From the NCBI RefSeq assembly GCF_030552475.1, contig NZ_JAUPED010000005.1, forward strand, positions 1 through 64,000: 64,000 nucleotides of DNA. The letters run 5' to 3'. Made by a program: the position numbers and the translations under genes. The stretch is from Mariniflexile sp. AS56. GTDB taxonomy: Bacteria; Bacteroidota; Bacteroidia; Flavobacteriales; Flavobacteriaceae. Shown here piece after piece: positions 1 through 8,742 of the stretch (the first letter of the stretch is position 1; each line of letters opens with the position of its first letter). The notes below the pieces were generated by a model. That model saw only the letters and a list, made by a program, of their open reading frames with translations. It was not told the DNA's origin and made no database searches.

Positions 1-969
1 ACAACAAATTCTACAAATGTGAATCCAAATTACTATTGGGCTTGGGACCCTACTTTAGGAACTAGAGGTGCTTATGTGTCTATAAATGTCAGGTTTGGAA
101 TTCCATCTGCAGGTCAAGCAAATCAATATTTACAAGCAGGACAGGCGGGATTTGTTCAAACTACCCTAACAGGACCCACACATTTAACTTTTACCCAATC
201 AAGTAAAAACGTATCTAATCCTCAAACACAGGTATTTAAATCTATAGATAAGAAAGCTGCTAGTACTGGCCGTTTACGCCTATTATTATTTGAAAACAAT
301 GCATTAGCAAACAACCAAACAGCTGCAGATGGTTTATTAATACTATTCGATGATGCTGGCAATAATGACATTGATAGTGAAGATGCTGTAAAATTCACCA
401 ATTTGGATGAAAATTTTGCAACTTCAAACAAGGGCACCTTACTAGGTATTGAAAGTAGAGCAACACCTAATAATTTAGATGAAATTCCTTTAGAAATTAA
501 CACCTACCGATTTAGTAATTATACTATAGTAGCTGAAGGTATTAGTTTGCAAGGAGAAGTTCCTTATTTACTAGATTCTTATAAAAATGTGTTAACAGAA
601 ATCCCACTTAACGGAACTGTAAATTATCCTTTTAACGTAGAAAATGATGTGCCAGATTCTAAGGCTGGAAACAGATTTAAAATTATCTATAATGCTAAAA
701 GACTATCTGTGGAGTACAAGAATCTAAATGAAATTTTACTTTACCCAAATCCAACTAATACAGGCAGGTTTTATTTAAACATTCCACAAAATATGAAAGA
801 TTTGGAAATGACTATCTACAATGCTTTAGGGGCCAAAATATTGCATAAAACAAACTTAAAAGCAGGTATCGAAGAGGCTATAAACACTAACGTTATTAAT
901 AGTGGTTTATACTTTGTAAAGTTAACTTCTGAAGGCAAATCAATAACTAAAAAATTAATGATTAACTAA
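1..969 (+). CDS. T9SS-secreted protein, C-terminal part (5' end outside window)
   Basis: The frame is open from the first base, so the real start lies before the window; about 322 codons are visible. The last ~80 residues form a type IX secretion (Por) type A sorting domain: LYPNPT near residue 245, a strand-rich Ig-like core with YNALGAKI, then GLYFVKL and a KKLMIN ending. Known role of this domain: it directs export through the T9SS, after which it is cleaved and the cargo is released or anchored at the surface. The part before it is rich in Asn, Thr and Gly and has no motif I recognise, so the cargo function is unknown. A GTG at base 19 could be taken for a start, but the codons before it are also open and similar in composition. 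The next gene follows after 18 bases. Confidence 0.85.
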   Translation, partial: TTNSTNVNPNYYWAWDPTLGTRGAYVSINVRFGIPSAGQANQYLQAGQAGFVQTTLTGPTHLTFTQSSKNVSNPQTQVFKSIDKKAASTGRLRLLLFENNALANNQTAADGLLILFDDAGNNDIDSEDAVKFTNLDENFATSNKGTLLGIESRATPNNLDEIPLEINTYRFSNYTIVAEGISLQGEVPYLLDSYKNVLTEIPLNGTVNYPFNVENDVPDSKAGNRFKIIYNAKRLSVEYKNLNEILLYPNPTNTGRFYLNIPQNMKDLEMTIYNALGAKILHKTNLKAGIEEAINTNVINSGLYFVKLTSEGKSITKKLMIN

Positions 970-987
970 CTAATAAATTTATAAATT

Positions 988-1230
988 ATGAAAAATTCAA
1001 AAAACACCTTAATTAAAACTTTAAAAGTAATGGTTGTAATAATTGCTTTTATATGCACAACCAACATACAAGCTCAAGGTATTGCAGGCCCTCCTAATCT
1101 TGGTGGACAAAGCGATAACAACGTTCAAGACAACCCAGATTCTATTCCTCTAGACGGCGGGCTAGCCATCCTGTTAGCAGGTGCTGCTGCTTTTGGAATT
1201 AAAAAATTACGTAACAAAAAAGAGCAATAA
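988..1230 (+). CDS. Small PID-CTERM-like sorted membrane protein
   Basis: An 80-residue protein with an N-terminal signal segment (hydrophobic residues ~12-25, ending NIQAQ). A short Gly/Asn/Asp-rich middle follows, then a C-terminal tripartite tail: the motif PLDGG at about residue 54, a hydrophobic helix, and a basic KKLRNKK end. This matches the layout of PID-CTERM-type tails in Bacteroidota (usually P-[IL]-D-G-G plus helix plus basic tail), which are thought to be sorting signals. It lies 18 bases after a T9SS-sorted protein, so the two are probably co-transcribed. The mature chain is only ~30 residues, so it may be a structural or linker peptide. The processing enzyme is not in the window. 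Function unknown. Confidence 0.75.
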   Translation: MKNSKNTLIKTLKVMVVIIAFICTTNIQAQGIAGPPNLGGQSDNNVQDNPDSIPLDGGLAILLAGAAAFGIKKLRNKKEQ

Positions 1231-1250
1231 ACCTTATTACAGTAGAATTA

Positions 1251-1280
1251 AAAAAGGCTTTTCTTAGGGAAAGCCTTTTT
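1251..1280 (+). terminator. Rho-independent terminator after the sorted-protein pair
   Basis: An 11-base perfect stem, AAAAAGGCTTT at 1251-1261 and AAAGCCTTTTT at 1270-1280, with an 8-base loop, ends in a T-tract. It sits 20 bases after the stop of the small PID-CTERM-like gene and closes that operon. Confidence 0.85.
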
Positions 1281-1352
1281 CTTTTTGAATAGGATTATTA
1301 AGATTCGCCATTCCCTCAAAATAGAATAAAGATTACGATAAAATACCACAAA

Positions 1353-1389
1353 AAAAACCGCCCAAAGAATATATCTTTAAACGGTTTTT
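1353..1389 (-). terminator. Rho-independent terminator of the lipoprotein gene
   Basis: AAAAACCG (1353-1360) pairs with CGGTTTTT (1382-1389). An inner AAAGA/TCTTT stem extends the hairpin. Read on the minus strand it is followed by a run of T and lies 25 bases after the stop of the lipoprotein gene. Confidence 0.75.
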
Positions 1390-1414
1390 AACCAAATAAC
1401 CAACCAAATTTTTA

Positions 1415-2359
1415 TTAACCCCTTGTATTTGTTCTTGGGTTATCTACTTTATCTTTTCTATACTTACGCATTTTTTCTGTTGTTGCTGTTTTCCCTTTGG
1501 TGTCTGTGGTTTTCATAAACTGTATATAACCTCTACCAACAAACTCGTAGGCCGTTCCAGAATCTGCGTGATACAATTCTATCTTACCGTCATTAATAAC
1601 GCTCAATTCAAAATATTCATTGTCGAAGTAGTCATAATCTAATGTTAAAGTTTTAAGCTTGTTATTACCTGTAACATTTCCAACACCATAGATACCCGTA
1701 TAATCCCAGTACAGGTTATTAGAACTAGTACCATTACCATCTTGCGAGCTTTTAAAAGTCGAATCGTTTCCGCCAGCTAAAAACTGTAAAAAGTTTTCGT
1801 TATCAAACTCATTAATAGCGCCATAATCACTGGTGTAAACCTTTTCCCAGGCATTATACTCTTGCAAGAAATAATGAATGTTATCATAAAACACAAAATC
1901 ATAATCGAAATTGCTACGTTGGTAACCATCTAAAAAGTATGAGGTATCGTTATTAGGGTTGTAAAGTTCTATGGTATTGTTATCAACTTGATAAATATCG
2001 AATGTCGAGAAACCATCAATAACATGCGATACATCTAAAATCATATCATAAGCATCATAATTTCCAACTTTAATTCCATAACCATTACCGGTATCTCCTA
2101 AACCAACAATATTATTATTAGCATACACACCACCGTTTCTAAACGACATGGTAAAGGCCTTTTGTAAAAATGGAGTTTCACCATACCCTTTGGTGGCATT
2201 AATATCTACATACCACAACTCATACGAACCTAATAATTGGTTTAATGATACTTGTGGCGTATTATCGTAATCATCTATAAGAACCTCGGTATAACACGAA
2301 GTGAATAAGGTCGCTGATAATGCAAATGTGAAAAGTAATTTTATAGTCTTCATAATCAA
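1415..2359 (-). CDS. Lipoprotein of unknown function
   Basis: A 314-residue protein with a lipoprotein signal peptide: basic start, hydrophobic stretch and lipobox LFTSC ending at about residue 22, so it is probably anchored in the outer or inner membrane. The mature part has ~240 residues rich in Tyr, Asn, Asp and Gly with repeated short strand patterns (for example IELYNPNND and IELYHADSG), suggesting an all-beta fold with two related halves. The last ~30 residues are strongly basic. No known catalytic motif is visible. A start two codons later (ATG at 2353) gives the same signal peptide. It is monocistronic, with its own terminator downstream. Confidence 0.8.
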   Translation of the reverse strand: MIMKTIKLLFTFALSATLFTSCYTEVLIDDYDNTPQVSLNQLLGSYELWYVDINATKGYGETPFLQKAFTMSFRNGGVYANNNIVGLGDTGNGYGIKVGNYDAYDMILDVSHVIDGFSTFDIYQVDNNTIELYNPNNDTSYFLDGYQRSNFDYDFVFYDNIHYFLQEYNAWEKVYTSDYGAINEFDNENFLQFLAGGNDSTFKSSQDGNGTSSNNLYWDYTGIYGVGNVTGNNKLKTLTLDYDYFDNEYFELSVINDGKIELYHADSGTAYEFVGRGYIQFMKTTDTKGKTATTEKMRKYRKDKVDNPRTNTRG

Positions 2360-2510
2360 TCGTTTTTAGTGTTTATAGTTTAATAGTTTTCAAAACACGT
2401 GCCAAAAAATTTTTATGCTTAGTTTTCAATTGCAATGGCTGTACATTCCATATACCACTTTTTGTATTTATTTATAGTACTTTGTTCCCAATACCGAAAA
2501 ATATTTTACG

Positions 2511-2518
2511 TATTTTTG
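2511..2518 (+). promoter_or_regulatory. Bacteroidota -7 promoter box of gpsA
   Basis: TATTTTTG matches the Bacteroidota -7 consensus TANNTTTG and lies 23 bases before the gpsA start codon. A TTTG at 2481-2484 could be the -33 part, but the spacing is longer than usual. Confidence 0.6.
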
Positions 2519-2541
2519 AAATATAAACAACGAAACTTTAT

Positions 2542-3543
2542 ATGAATAAACCTTTAAAATACGCAGTTTTTGGCGCAGGAAGTTGGGCAACAGCTATTGT
2601 GAAAATGCTTTGTGAAAATTTAGATGAAGTGGGCTGGTACATGCGAAGTGTTTACACCAAAGAGCATTTGTTAAGAGAATACCACAACCCTAATTATCTA
2701 AGTTCGGTTGAGTTTCATATAGACCAATTAAAACTTAGTAATGATATTAACGAGATTGCAGATTATGCTGATGTATTAATTTTTGTAATTCCTTCTGCTT
2801 TTATTCATAGCGAATTAGAAAAATTAACGGTTGATATCTCTAATAAAATAGTAGTTTCTGCTGTAAAAGGTATTTTACCAGAATCTGGTTTATTATTGGG
2901 CGAACATTTTCATGAATCTTATAAAATCCCCTATAATAACATTGCCATTATTGCGGGACCTTGCCATGCCGAAGAGGTTGCTTTAGAGCGTTTATCATAC
3001 TTAACCATTTCATGTTCCGATGCTAAAAAGGCACAAACTATTGCCGATACTTTATCAAGCGATTATATAAAAACCAAAATTAGCGACGACATTATAGGTA
3101 TAGAATATGCCGTAATGCTTAAAAATATTTACGCCATTGCAGCAGGCATAGCACATGGTTTGGGCTATGGAGACAACTTCCAGAGTGTGTTAATGAGCAA
3201 CTCCATTCGTGAAATGAAACGCTTTATTAAAAAAATGCATAAAATGAAACGTAACATTAATAATTCTGCTTATTTAGGCGATTTATTAGTTACGGGCTAT
3301 TCGGTATTTTCTAGAAACCGTATGTTTGGAAACATGATTGGAAAGGGTTACACCGTAAAAAGTGCACAAATGGAAATGAGCATGGTAGCAGAAGGTTTTT
3401 ATGCCACTAAAAGTGCCCATTTACTAAACGAAAAAAACAGCAAAAAAACACGCTTACCAATAATCAATGCGGTTTATGATATATTGTACGAAGGTAAAGA
3501 CCCAAAAAAAACCTTTAAAAAACTGACTGATAGATTGGATTAA
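2542..3543 (+). CDS. gpsA: Glycerol-3-phosphate dehydrogenase [NAD(P)+]
   Basis: Reduces dihydroxyacetone phosphate to sn-glycerol 3-phosphate with NAD(P)H, supplying the backbone of phospholipids in the cytoplasm. The Rossmann nucleotide-binding motif GAGSWA is at residues 11-16. SAVKG (Lys109), IAGPCHAEE near 138-145 and VMLKN (Lys194, the position of the catalytic lysine in the family) are all present, as is the C-terminal helical domain. The length of 333 residues is normal for the family. It is a single gene with its own TANNTTTG promoter. The neighbours on both sides are unrelated. Confidence 0.95.
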   Translation: MNKPLKYAVFGAGSWATAIVKMLCENLDEVGWYMRSVYTKEHLLREYHNPNYLSSVEFHIDQLKLSNDINEIADYADVLIFVIPSAFIHSELEKLTVDISNKIVVSAVKGILPESGLLLGEHFHESYKIPYNNIAIIAGPCHAEEVALERLSYLTISCSDAKKAQTIADTLSSDYIKTKISDDIIGIEYAVMLKNIYAIAAGIAHGLGYGDNFQSVLMSNSIREMKRFIKKMHKMKRNINNSAYLGDLLVTGYSVFSRNRMFGNMIGKGYTVKSAQMEMSMVAEGFYATKSAHLLNEKNSKKTRLPIINAVYDILYEGKDPKKTFKKLTDRLD

Positions 3544-3558
3544 TTTTCAATTTAAAAA

Positions 3559-3576
3559 AACCACGAAGCAATCCGT
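3559..3576. repeat. REP-like phrase, copy 1
   Basis: AACCACGAAGCAATCCGT matches the sequence at 11640-11657 at 16 of 18 bases. Both lie in gaps between genes. It resembles the 'cacgaagcaatctg' type of short intergenic repeat, but only two copies are in this window. Confidence 0.5.
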
Positions 3577-3583
3577 TTATTTG

Positions 3584-3664
3584 GGCGTTACCTAAAGGTC
3601 GGGCTATTCTCTACAAGTCCTCGCTCGTGCCTCGCTGTGGGCTTTCCGCTGCTATCCCTAACGC
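3584..3664 (-). repeat. Dispersed intergenic element, short copy
   Basis: An 81-base element that, read on the minus strand, starts GCGTTAGGGATAGCAGCGG and ends GCCCGACCTTTAGGTAACG plus CC. The same two ends flank a longer element at 44146-44295. GCGTTA at one end and TAACGC at the other are inverted repeats. No coding frame is seen. It fits a MITE-like or REP-like element, here with a deleted or replaced middle. Confidence 0.6.
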
Positions 3665-3707
3665 AATTTCAGAATTTTAAAAGAATACAACATTTAATTT
3701 AAACAGG

Positions 3708-3725
3708 TTCCTGCTTTCGCAGGAA
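3708..3725. repeat. Small palindrome TTCCTGC-GCAGGAA
   Basis: A 7-base perfect inverted repeat with a TTTC loop, five bases before the end of the minus-strand gene that follows. A related palindrome is at 33559-33578 and a degenerate form is near 39965-39986. It has no T-tract of terminator type. Confidence 0.45.
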
Positions 3726-3729
3726 TCTG

Positions 3730-4125
3730 TTATTTCACCAAAACCCCTTTAACTTCCATTAAAGGAATAGCTTGTAATGCCTTTAAATTTACCGTGTTTT
3801 TTCTAAACAAATAGGTTTTATCGAACATCGCATTCCCTTCAAAAAAAGACACCTTAAACGTATTATTTAATGCAAACAAATCCTCTTGCATCAACTCAAT
3901 TTTGGCATAACTTTTTTTAGGTAACACATCCAATTTCTTTCTAAAGGTCGATGTTATTTTCTCTTCAGAATAACCTGTTGTTACAATTAAAACCATCTCT
4001 AAATCAACTTCTTTATCGTTAATTATATAAGCGTTCCAATCTTGGGTTTTATAAATATCGTTGTACTCATTTACAATCGCCACGTAAACACCTTCCACTT
4101 TTGGGATTTCAATATCTTTCTTCAT
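3730..4125 (-). CDS. Conserved-type hypothetical protein, 131 residues
   Basis: Not recognised. It is a soluble, strand-rich 131-residue protein with no signal peptide or membrane segment; the pattern suggests a small single-domain beta or alpha/beta fold. It lies 37 bases after the outer membrane factor gene of the efflux operon on the same strand. It has its own perfect -7 box four bases before the ATG, so it is probably transcribed separately and possibly without a leader. Codon use looks like that of the neighbours. No function can be given. Confidence 0.75.
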   Translation of the reverse strand: MKKDIEIPKVEGVYVAIVNEYNDIYKTQDWNAYIINDKEVDLEMVLIVTTGYSEEKITSTFRKKLDVLPKKSYAKIELMQEDLFALNNTFKVSFFEGNAMFDKTYLFRKNTVNLKALQAIPLMEVKGVLVK

Positions 4126-4129
4126 CCGG

Positions 4130-4137
4130 CAAAAATA
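4130..4137 (-). promoter_or_regulatory. -7 box abutting the start codon of the 131-residue gene
   Basis: On the minus strand TATTTTTG ends four bases before the ATG at 4125. Because transcripts usually begin a few bases after this box, the mRNA would start at or next to the start codon. Confidence 0.55.
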
Positions 4138-4162
4138 AGTAAACTATTTCTATATTTTTATA

Positions 4163-5578
4163 CTACTTCCAGCCACCACCTAGCGCTTCATATAAATCGA
4201 CTATAGAAGTTAATTGTTTCAACTGGCTATCAATCACATTCAATTCGGCACTTAAAGCGCTTTGTCTGGCTGTTAATAAATCTAAATAATTCGCATACCC
4301 GTTTTTAAGTAATTCTTCCGAGTTGCTTTCCGCTTGTCGTAACGCCTCGACCTCCAAAGTTCTAAACTGAAATTTTTTGGTTTCCGCATTAAAACTATAT
4401 AGCGCGTTAGAAACCTCGTTTCCAGCAATCAATAAGGTTTTCTTAAAAGTTAACAAAGCTTGTTCTTGGTTTGCTAAGGCAACTTCTTGCTGAGTTTTTA
4501 AACTACGTTTATTAAAAATAGGTTGTGTTAATCCGCCAATAATCGTAGCAAATAACGAATTTGCATTGAATAATTGGTCTAAATCTAAACTCTGTAAACC
4601 GCCTGAGGCTGTTAATTTTAAAGACGGATAAAAACTGCTTCTTGCTGCATTTGTTAATTCAAAATTTTGAATTAACCCATACTCTGCCGCCATCACATCT
4701 GGGCGATTAACAAGTAAACTTGTTGGCACCCCAAGTGTGATATCTTCATCAATTTTTTGATTGGCTAAACTACCACGCTCAAAACGTTGTGGTGATTTAC
4801 CCAATAAAATACTTAGTGTGTTTTCAGCTTTAAAAATGGCAAATTCCAAATCTACCTGTAATGCCTTGGCGCTATTATATTGTGCTATATTTTGATCTAC
4901 AGCAACTTGCGTTACATTTCCAGCTTCCTTTAAAGCTTTAATGGTTTCTACACCGCTTTCTCTAGTTGCAATGGTTTGTTTGGTAACAACTAACTGTGCG
5001 TCTAAAGCTAATAAATTATAATAGGTGTTGGCAATACTAGAAATAAGCTGTGTTTTCACTGCTTGATGCCCTGCAACACTTTGCAAATAACCCGCTTGTG
5101 TTGCTCGTTTATTGCTTCTAATTTTTCCCCAAATATCAGCTTCCCATGATAAATTTCCAGTTATATCATACTGATCGGTTGATGTGTTTGTTAAAAACGA
5201 ACCAAACTGACTATTTTTTGACAACTCTTGGTGGGTTAAATTTCCGCTTATACTTAAGGTTGGAAAATAACCCGCTTTTCCTTGTTTCGCATAAGCTTCG
5301 GCTGCAGCCATTTGTTGCATCGCGATACGAACATCCATATTATTTTGGAGTCCTTCTTCTATATATTGATTTAATAGCGCATCGTTAAATAAGGTTTTCC
5401 AAGACACATTAGCCATCGACACACTATCGGTTGGTAAATTATCTGTACGGTAAAGCGCTTCTGTTTCTACTAGTGGACGTTCGTAGTCTTTAGCCACAAA
5501 ACAACTTTCTAGGGTGATTAAAACCAGCCCTAAAAGCATGATTTTACTAAAATTTCTATGTTTTATAATTGATTTCAT
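4163..5578 (-). CDS. RND efflux outer membrane factor (TolC/NodT-type lipoprotein)
   Basis: Forms the outer membrane and periplasmic tunnel of a tripartite drug or metal efflux pump. The 471-residue chain starts with a lipoprotein signal (lipobox LESC near residue 26). It then shows the duplicated OEP repeat pattern: WKTLFND and YFPTLSISG in the first half, LLVNRPDVMAAE and FYPSLKLTASGG in the second. RPDV and the long amphipathic helices are typical of NodT-family factors. It is the last gene of the pump operon, six bases after the pump gene, matching the usual adaptor-pump-channel order. The substrate cannot be read from the sequence. Confidence 0.92.
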   Translation of the reverse strand: MKSIIKHRNFSKIMLLGLVLITLESCFVAKDYERPLVETEALYRTDNLPTDSVSMANVSWKTLFNDALLNQYIEEGLQNNMDVRIAMQQMAAAEAYAKQGKAGYFPTLSISGNLTHQELSKNSQFGSFLTNTSTDQYDITGNLSWEADIWGKIRSNKRATQAGYLQSVAGHQAVKTQLISSIANTYYNLLALDAQLVVTKQTIATRESGVETIKALKEAGNVTQVAVDQNIAQYNSAKALQVDLEFAIFKAENTLSILLGKSPQRFERGSLANQKIDEDITLGVPTSLLVNRPDVMAAEYGLIQNFELTNAARSSFYPSLKLTASGGLQSLDLDQLFNANSLFATIIGGLTQPIFNKRSLKTQQEVALANQEQALLTFKKTLLIAGNEVSNALYSFNAETKKFQFRTLEVEALRQAESNSEELLKNGYANYLDLLTARQSALSAELNVIDSQLKQLTSIVDLYEALGGGWK

Positions 5579-5583
5579 TCTTC

Positions 5584-8500
5584 TTAATCTTCAATAGTTT
5601 GTATTGCTGGTTTACTCGAAACTTTTTCTTGTAACCACTGAAATAATATAAATAATACAGGAATAACAAATACACCTAAAATAGTACCAATAAGCATTCC
5701 GCCTGCGGCACCTGTACCAATAGAGTTGTTTCCTTCGGCACCAACACCTTTTGCTAACACTAATGGCATTAAGCCTAAAATAAAAGCGAAAGAGGTCATT
5801 AAAATAGGTCGTAAACGTGTTTTTGCACCGTTAATAGCAGCATTCACAATGCTTTCGCCATTTTTACGCCTGGCGAGTGCAAATTCTACAATAAGAATGG
5901 CGTTTTTAGCCAGCAAACCAATAAGCATGATTAAAGCAATTTGGAAATAAATATTGTTTTCCAATCCTAAAAACTTGGTACTTATATAGGCTCCAAATAC
6001 ACCAAACGGTAGTGAAAGTATCACCGCAAATGGCAGTAAATAACTTTCGTATTGAGCACTTAATAAGAAGTACACAAATAAAATACTTAATGCGAAAATA
6101 AATGTGGTTTGGTTCCCTGCACTAACTTCCTCCCTAGTTAAACCAGAATACGCCACGGTGTAATTACTTGGTAATTTGGCAACTTCTTCTTCAATAATTC
6201 GAATAGCATCTCCTGTACTAAATCCTTCATTTGTAGCACCTGTAATAGACGTCGAGTTAAATAAGTTAAAACGCGTTACCGATTGCGGACCATACACTCG
6301 TTTTAAGTTTACAAACTGTGTAATAGGTGTCATCTCTCCAGAATCTGTTCTTACATACATACTGTTTAAATCGTCTACACCTGCTCTATCATCTGGTAAG
6401 GCTTGAATATAAACTCTAAATTGTTTTCCGAATTTAGAAAAATCAGAGGCATAAATACCCCCTATATACCCTTGTAAGGTTGAAAATATACTGTTAATTG
6501 GCACCCCTTTTTCTTTAGCTAAAGGCACGTTAACTTCCATTTCATATTGTGGATATTCTGTATTAAAAGAGGATTGTGCGTATTTAATTTCTGGATGCGA
6601 CATTAAAGCCATGGCAAATTCCTTATTTGCCGTGTCTAAATCGGTGAACTCGCCACCAAACTTATCTAATAAATTAACCTCAAAACCAGATGAGTTACCA
6701 AAACCACGAATACTTGGTGGTGAAAAGAAAATAATCTTTGCCTCTGGAATAGATGCGACAATTCCAAATAGTTTACCTGTAATGGCTGTTGCCGATAATG
6801 CTTCGGTTCCACGCTCACTCCAATCTTTAAGTTTTATAATACCAAAACCGTAATTACTACCAGCTCCACTAATTAAACTTCTACCTTTAATAAAGTTAAC
6901 CGCTACAATACCGTCTAAACCATTTATTCTGTCGTATAAATCTTTTGTAACCTCGTCTGTTCTATCTAAAGAAGACCCTGCTGGTAATTCTATATTTGCA
7001 AAAATAATTCCTCTATCTTCATTAGGTACAAATCCTGTTGGAGTTGTTTTAGAAGCCCAGAAAATACCAACTACAGCTAAAAGCAATAATAAAACAGGCA
7101 CCCATTTTCTTTTGTATAAAAATTGGAGTGATCTACCATATCGTTCTACAGTGGCATTAAACCCACGGTTAAAAACGGTGTAAAAACGTTTTAAAGGACT
7201 TTTACCTTTTAACTCTTCATCATCCTTATGTGTTTTTAATAATAAAGCACATAACGCAGGACTTAATGTTAAAGCATTTACTGCCGAAATAAGAATGGCA
7301 ATAATTAATGTAACCCCAAATTGTTCATAAAATACCCCAGTTGGTCCTGTTACAAACGTTACCGGAATAAATACCGCTGCCATTACCAAAGTAATAGAAA
7401 TGATGGCTCCAGATATTTCGTTCATCGCTGTAAGCGTTGCCTTTTTAGGATTCTTTTCACCTTCATCCATTTTAGTATGAACCGCCTCTACAACAACAAT
7501 AGCATCATCCACCACAATACCAATGGCGAGGACTAATGCGAATAGCGTTAAGAGGTTAATGGAATAGCCAAAAACACTCAAGAAAAAGAAGGTACCAATA
7601 ATAGAAACCGGCACTGCAATGGCTGGAATCAAGGTAGATCTAAAATCTTGCAAGAAAAGAAATACTACCAAAAACACAAGTATAAAAGCCTCTAGTAAGG
7701 TGCTAATTACTTTTTCAATAGACGCATTTAAAAACAAACTAGTATCATACGGAATAAAAACATCCAATCCTTCTGGAAGGTCTTTTTTAACCGATTCCAA
7801 GGTCACTTTTATGTTTTCAATAATCTCACGAGCATTAGAACCCTTGGTTTGGAAAATCCCCATGAAAACGGCTGGATTCCCCTTACTTGTTGCATTGGCT
7901 GCGTATGATTGTGCATCTAACTCGATAGTTGCTACATCATTTAAACGAAGAAACTCGCCGTTGCCTAATGCCTTTATAACAATATCTCCATATTGTTTTG
8001 CTTCTTTGAATCGTCCACTATAGGTTAATGTATAAGAGAATGCTTCCCCGTTATTTTGACCTAAAGATCCTGCTGCTGCTTCTAAATTTTGTTCTTTTAA
8101 AGCTGCAGATATATCTGATGGAATTAAATTATATGCTGCTAATTTTGCAGGTTTTAACCAAACACGCATGGCGTAATCTTGTTGCGAGAATACACTAACA
8201 TCTCCAACACCACTAATACGTTGCATGGCAGGAATTACGTTTATTTTTAAGTAATTCTGAATAAATGTAGCATCATAGTCTTCACTTTCAGAATACATAG
8301 AAATAAACATCAACGCACTGGTTTCTTGCTTTTGTGTTGTTACACCCGTTTGTATAACTTCTTGAGGCAATAAGGGTGTTGCTCTAGATACACGATTTTG
8401 AACGTTAACGGCAGCAATATCTGCATCCATTTTCTGATCAAAATAAACGGTAATTTCAGCTGAACCTGTATTAGATGCTGTAGAAGTAATATAGGTCATC

Positions 8501-8721
8501 CCTTCTACACCATTAATTTGCTCCTCTATAGGAACAATAACACTTTCCAAAACCGTTTCGGCATTAGCTCCTGGATACGAAGCAACTACTTTAATTGTTG
8601 GTGGTGCAATATCTGGATACTCTTCTATTGGCAGGCTTGTAATACTTATTAAACCTAGCACAACTATGATAATAGAAATTACCGTTGAAAGTACGGGTCT
8701 TTCAATAAATGTTTTTAACAT
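5584..8721 (-). CDS. RND efflux pump inner membrane permease (HAE1/AcrB family)
   Basis: A proton-driven trimeric pump of the inner membrane that moves hydrophobic or amphiphilic compounds to the outside. At 1045 residues it is the normal length for the HAE1 class. The start MLKTFIERPVLSTVIS is the first transmembrane helix. VAYPGA-like SYPGANAETV and QNRVSRATPLLP are porter-domain motifs. GIVVDDAIVVVEAV near residue 405 carries the paired aspartates of the proton relay in TM4, and the second-half repeat ends with TSFAFILGLMPL and GTGAAGGMLIGT. It lies between the adaptor and channel genes with gaps of 21 and 5 bases. The pair DD plus the long porter loops argue for a drug-type rather than a heavy-metal (CusA) type. 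Confidence 0.95.
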   Translation of the reverse strand: MLKTFIERPVLSTVISIIIVVLGLISITSLPIEEYPDIAPPTIKVVASYPGANAETVLESVIVPIEEQINGVEGMTYITSTASNTGSAEITVYFDQKMDADIAAVNVQNRVSRATPLLPQEVIQTGVTTQKQETSALMFISMYSESEDYDATFIQNYLKINVIPAMQRISGVGDVSVFSQQDYAMRVWLKPAKLAAYNLIPSDISAALKEQNLEAAAGSLGQNNGEAFSYTLTYSGRFKEAKQYGDIVIKALGNGEFLRLNDVATIELDAQSYAANATSKGNPAVFMGIFQTKGSNAREIIENIKVTLESVKKDLPEGLDVFIPYDTSLFLNASIEKVISTLLEAFILVFLVVFLFLQDFRSTLIPAIAVPVSIIGTFFFLSVFGYSINLLTLFALVLAIGIVVDDAIVVVEAVHTKMDEGEKNPKKATLTAMNEISGAIISITLVMAAVFIPVTFVTGPTGVFYEQFGVTLIIAILISAVNALTLSPALCALLLKTHKDDEELKGKSPLKRFYTVFNRGFNATVERYGRSLQFLYKRKWVPVLLLLLAVVGIFWASKTTPTGFVPNEDRGIIFANIELPAGSSLDRTDEVTKDLYDRINGLDGIVAVNFIKGRSLISGAGSNYGFGIIKLKDWSERGTEALSATAITGKLFGIVASIPEAKIIFFSPPSIRGFGNSSGFEVNLLDKFGGEFTDLDTANKEFAMALMSHPEIKYAQSSFNTEYPQYEMEVNVPLAKEKGVPINSIFSTLQGYIGGIYASDFSKFGKQFRVYIQALPDDRAGVDDLNSMYVRTDSGEMTPITQFVNLKRVYGPQSVTRFNLFNSTSITGATNEGFSTGDAIRIIEEEVAKLPSNYTVAYSGLTREEVSAGNQTTFIFALSILFVYFLLSAQYESYLLPFAVILSLPFGVFGAYISTKFLGLENNIYFQIALIMLIGLLAKNAILIVEFALARRKNGESIVNAAINGAKTRLRPILMTSFAFILGLMPLVLAKGVGAEGNNSIGTGAAGGMLIGTILGVFVIPVLFILFQWLQEKVSSKPAIQTIED

Positions 8722-8742
8722 GACTAATGTATTTGTAGATTT

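Noticed and set aside
2360-2510. Possible promoter of the lipoprotein gene at 1415-2359
   Set aside because: No TANNTTTG match at a suitable place was found on the minus strand, so no site is listed.
7321-8023. Plus-strand frames opposite the RND pump gene
   Set aside because: Shadows of the pump reading frame; no start context and composition unlike protein.
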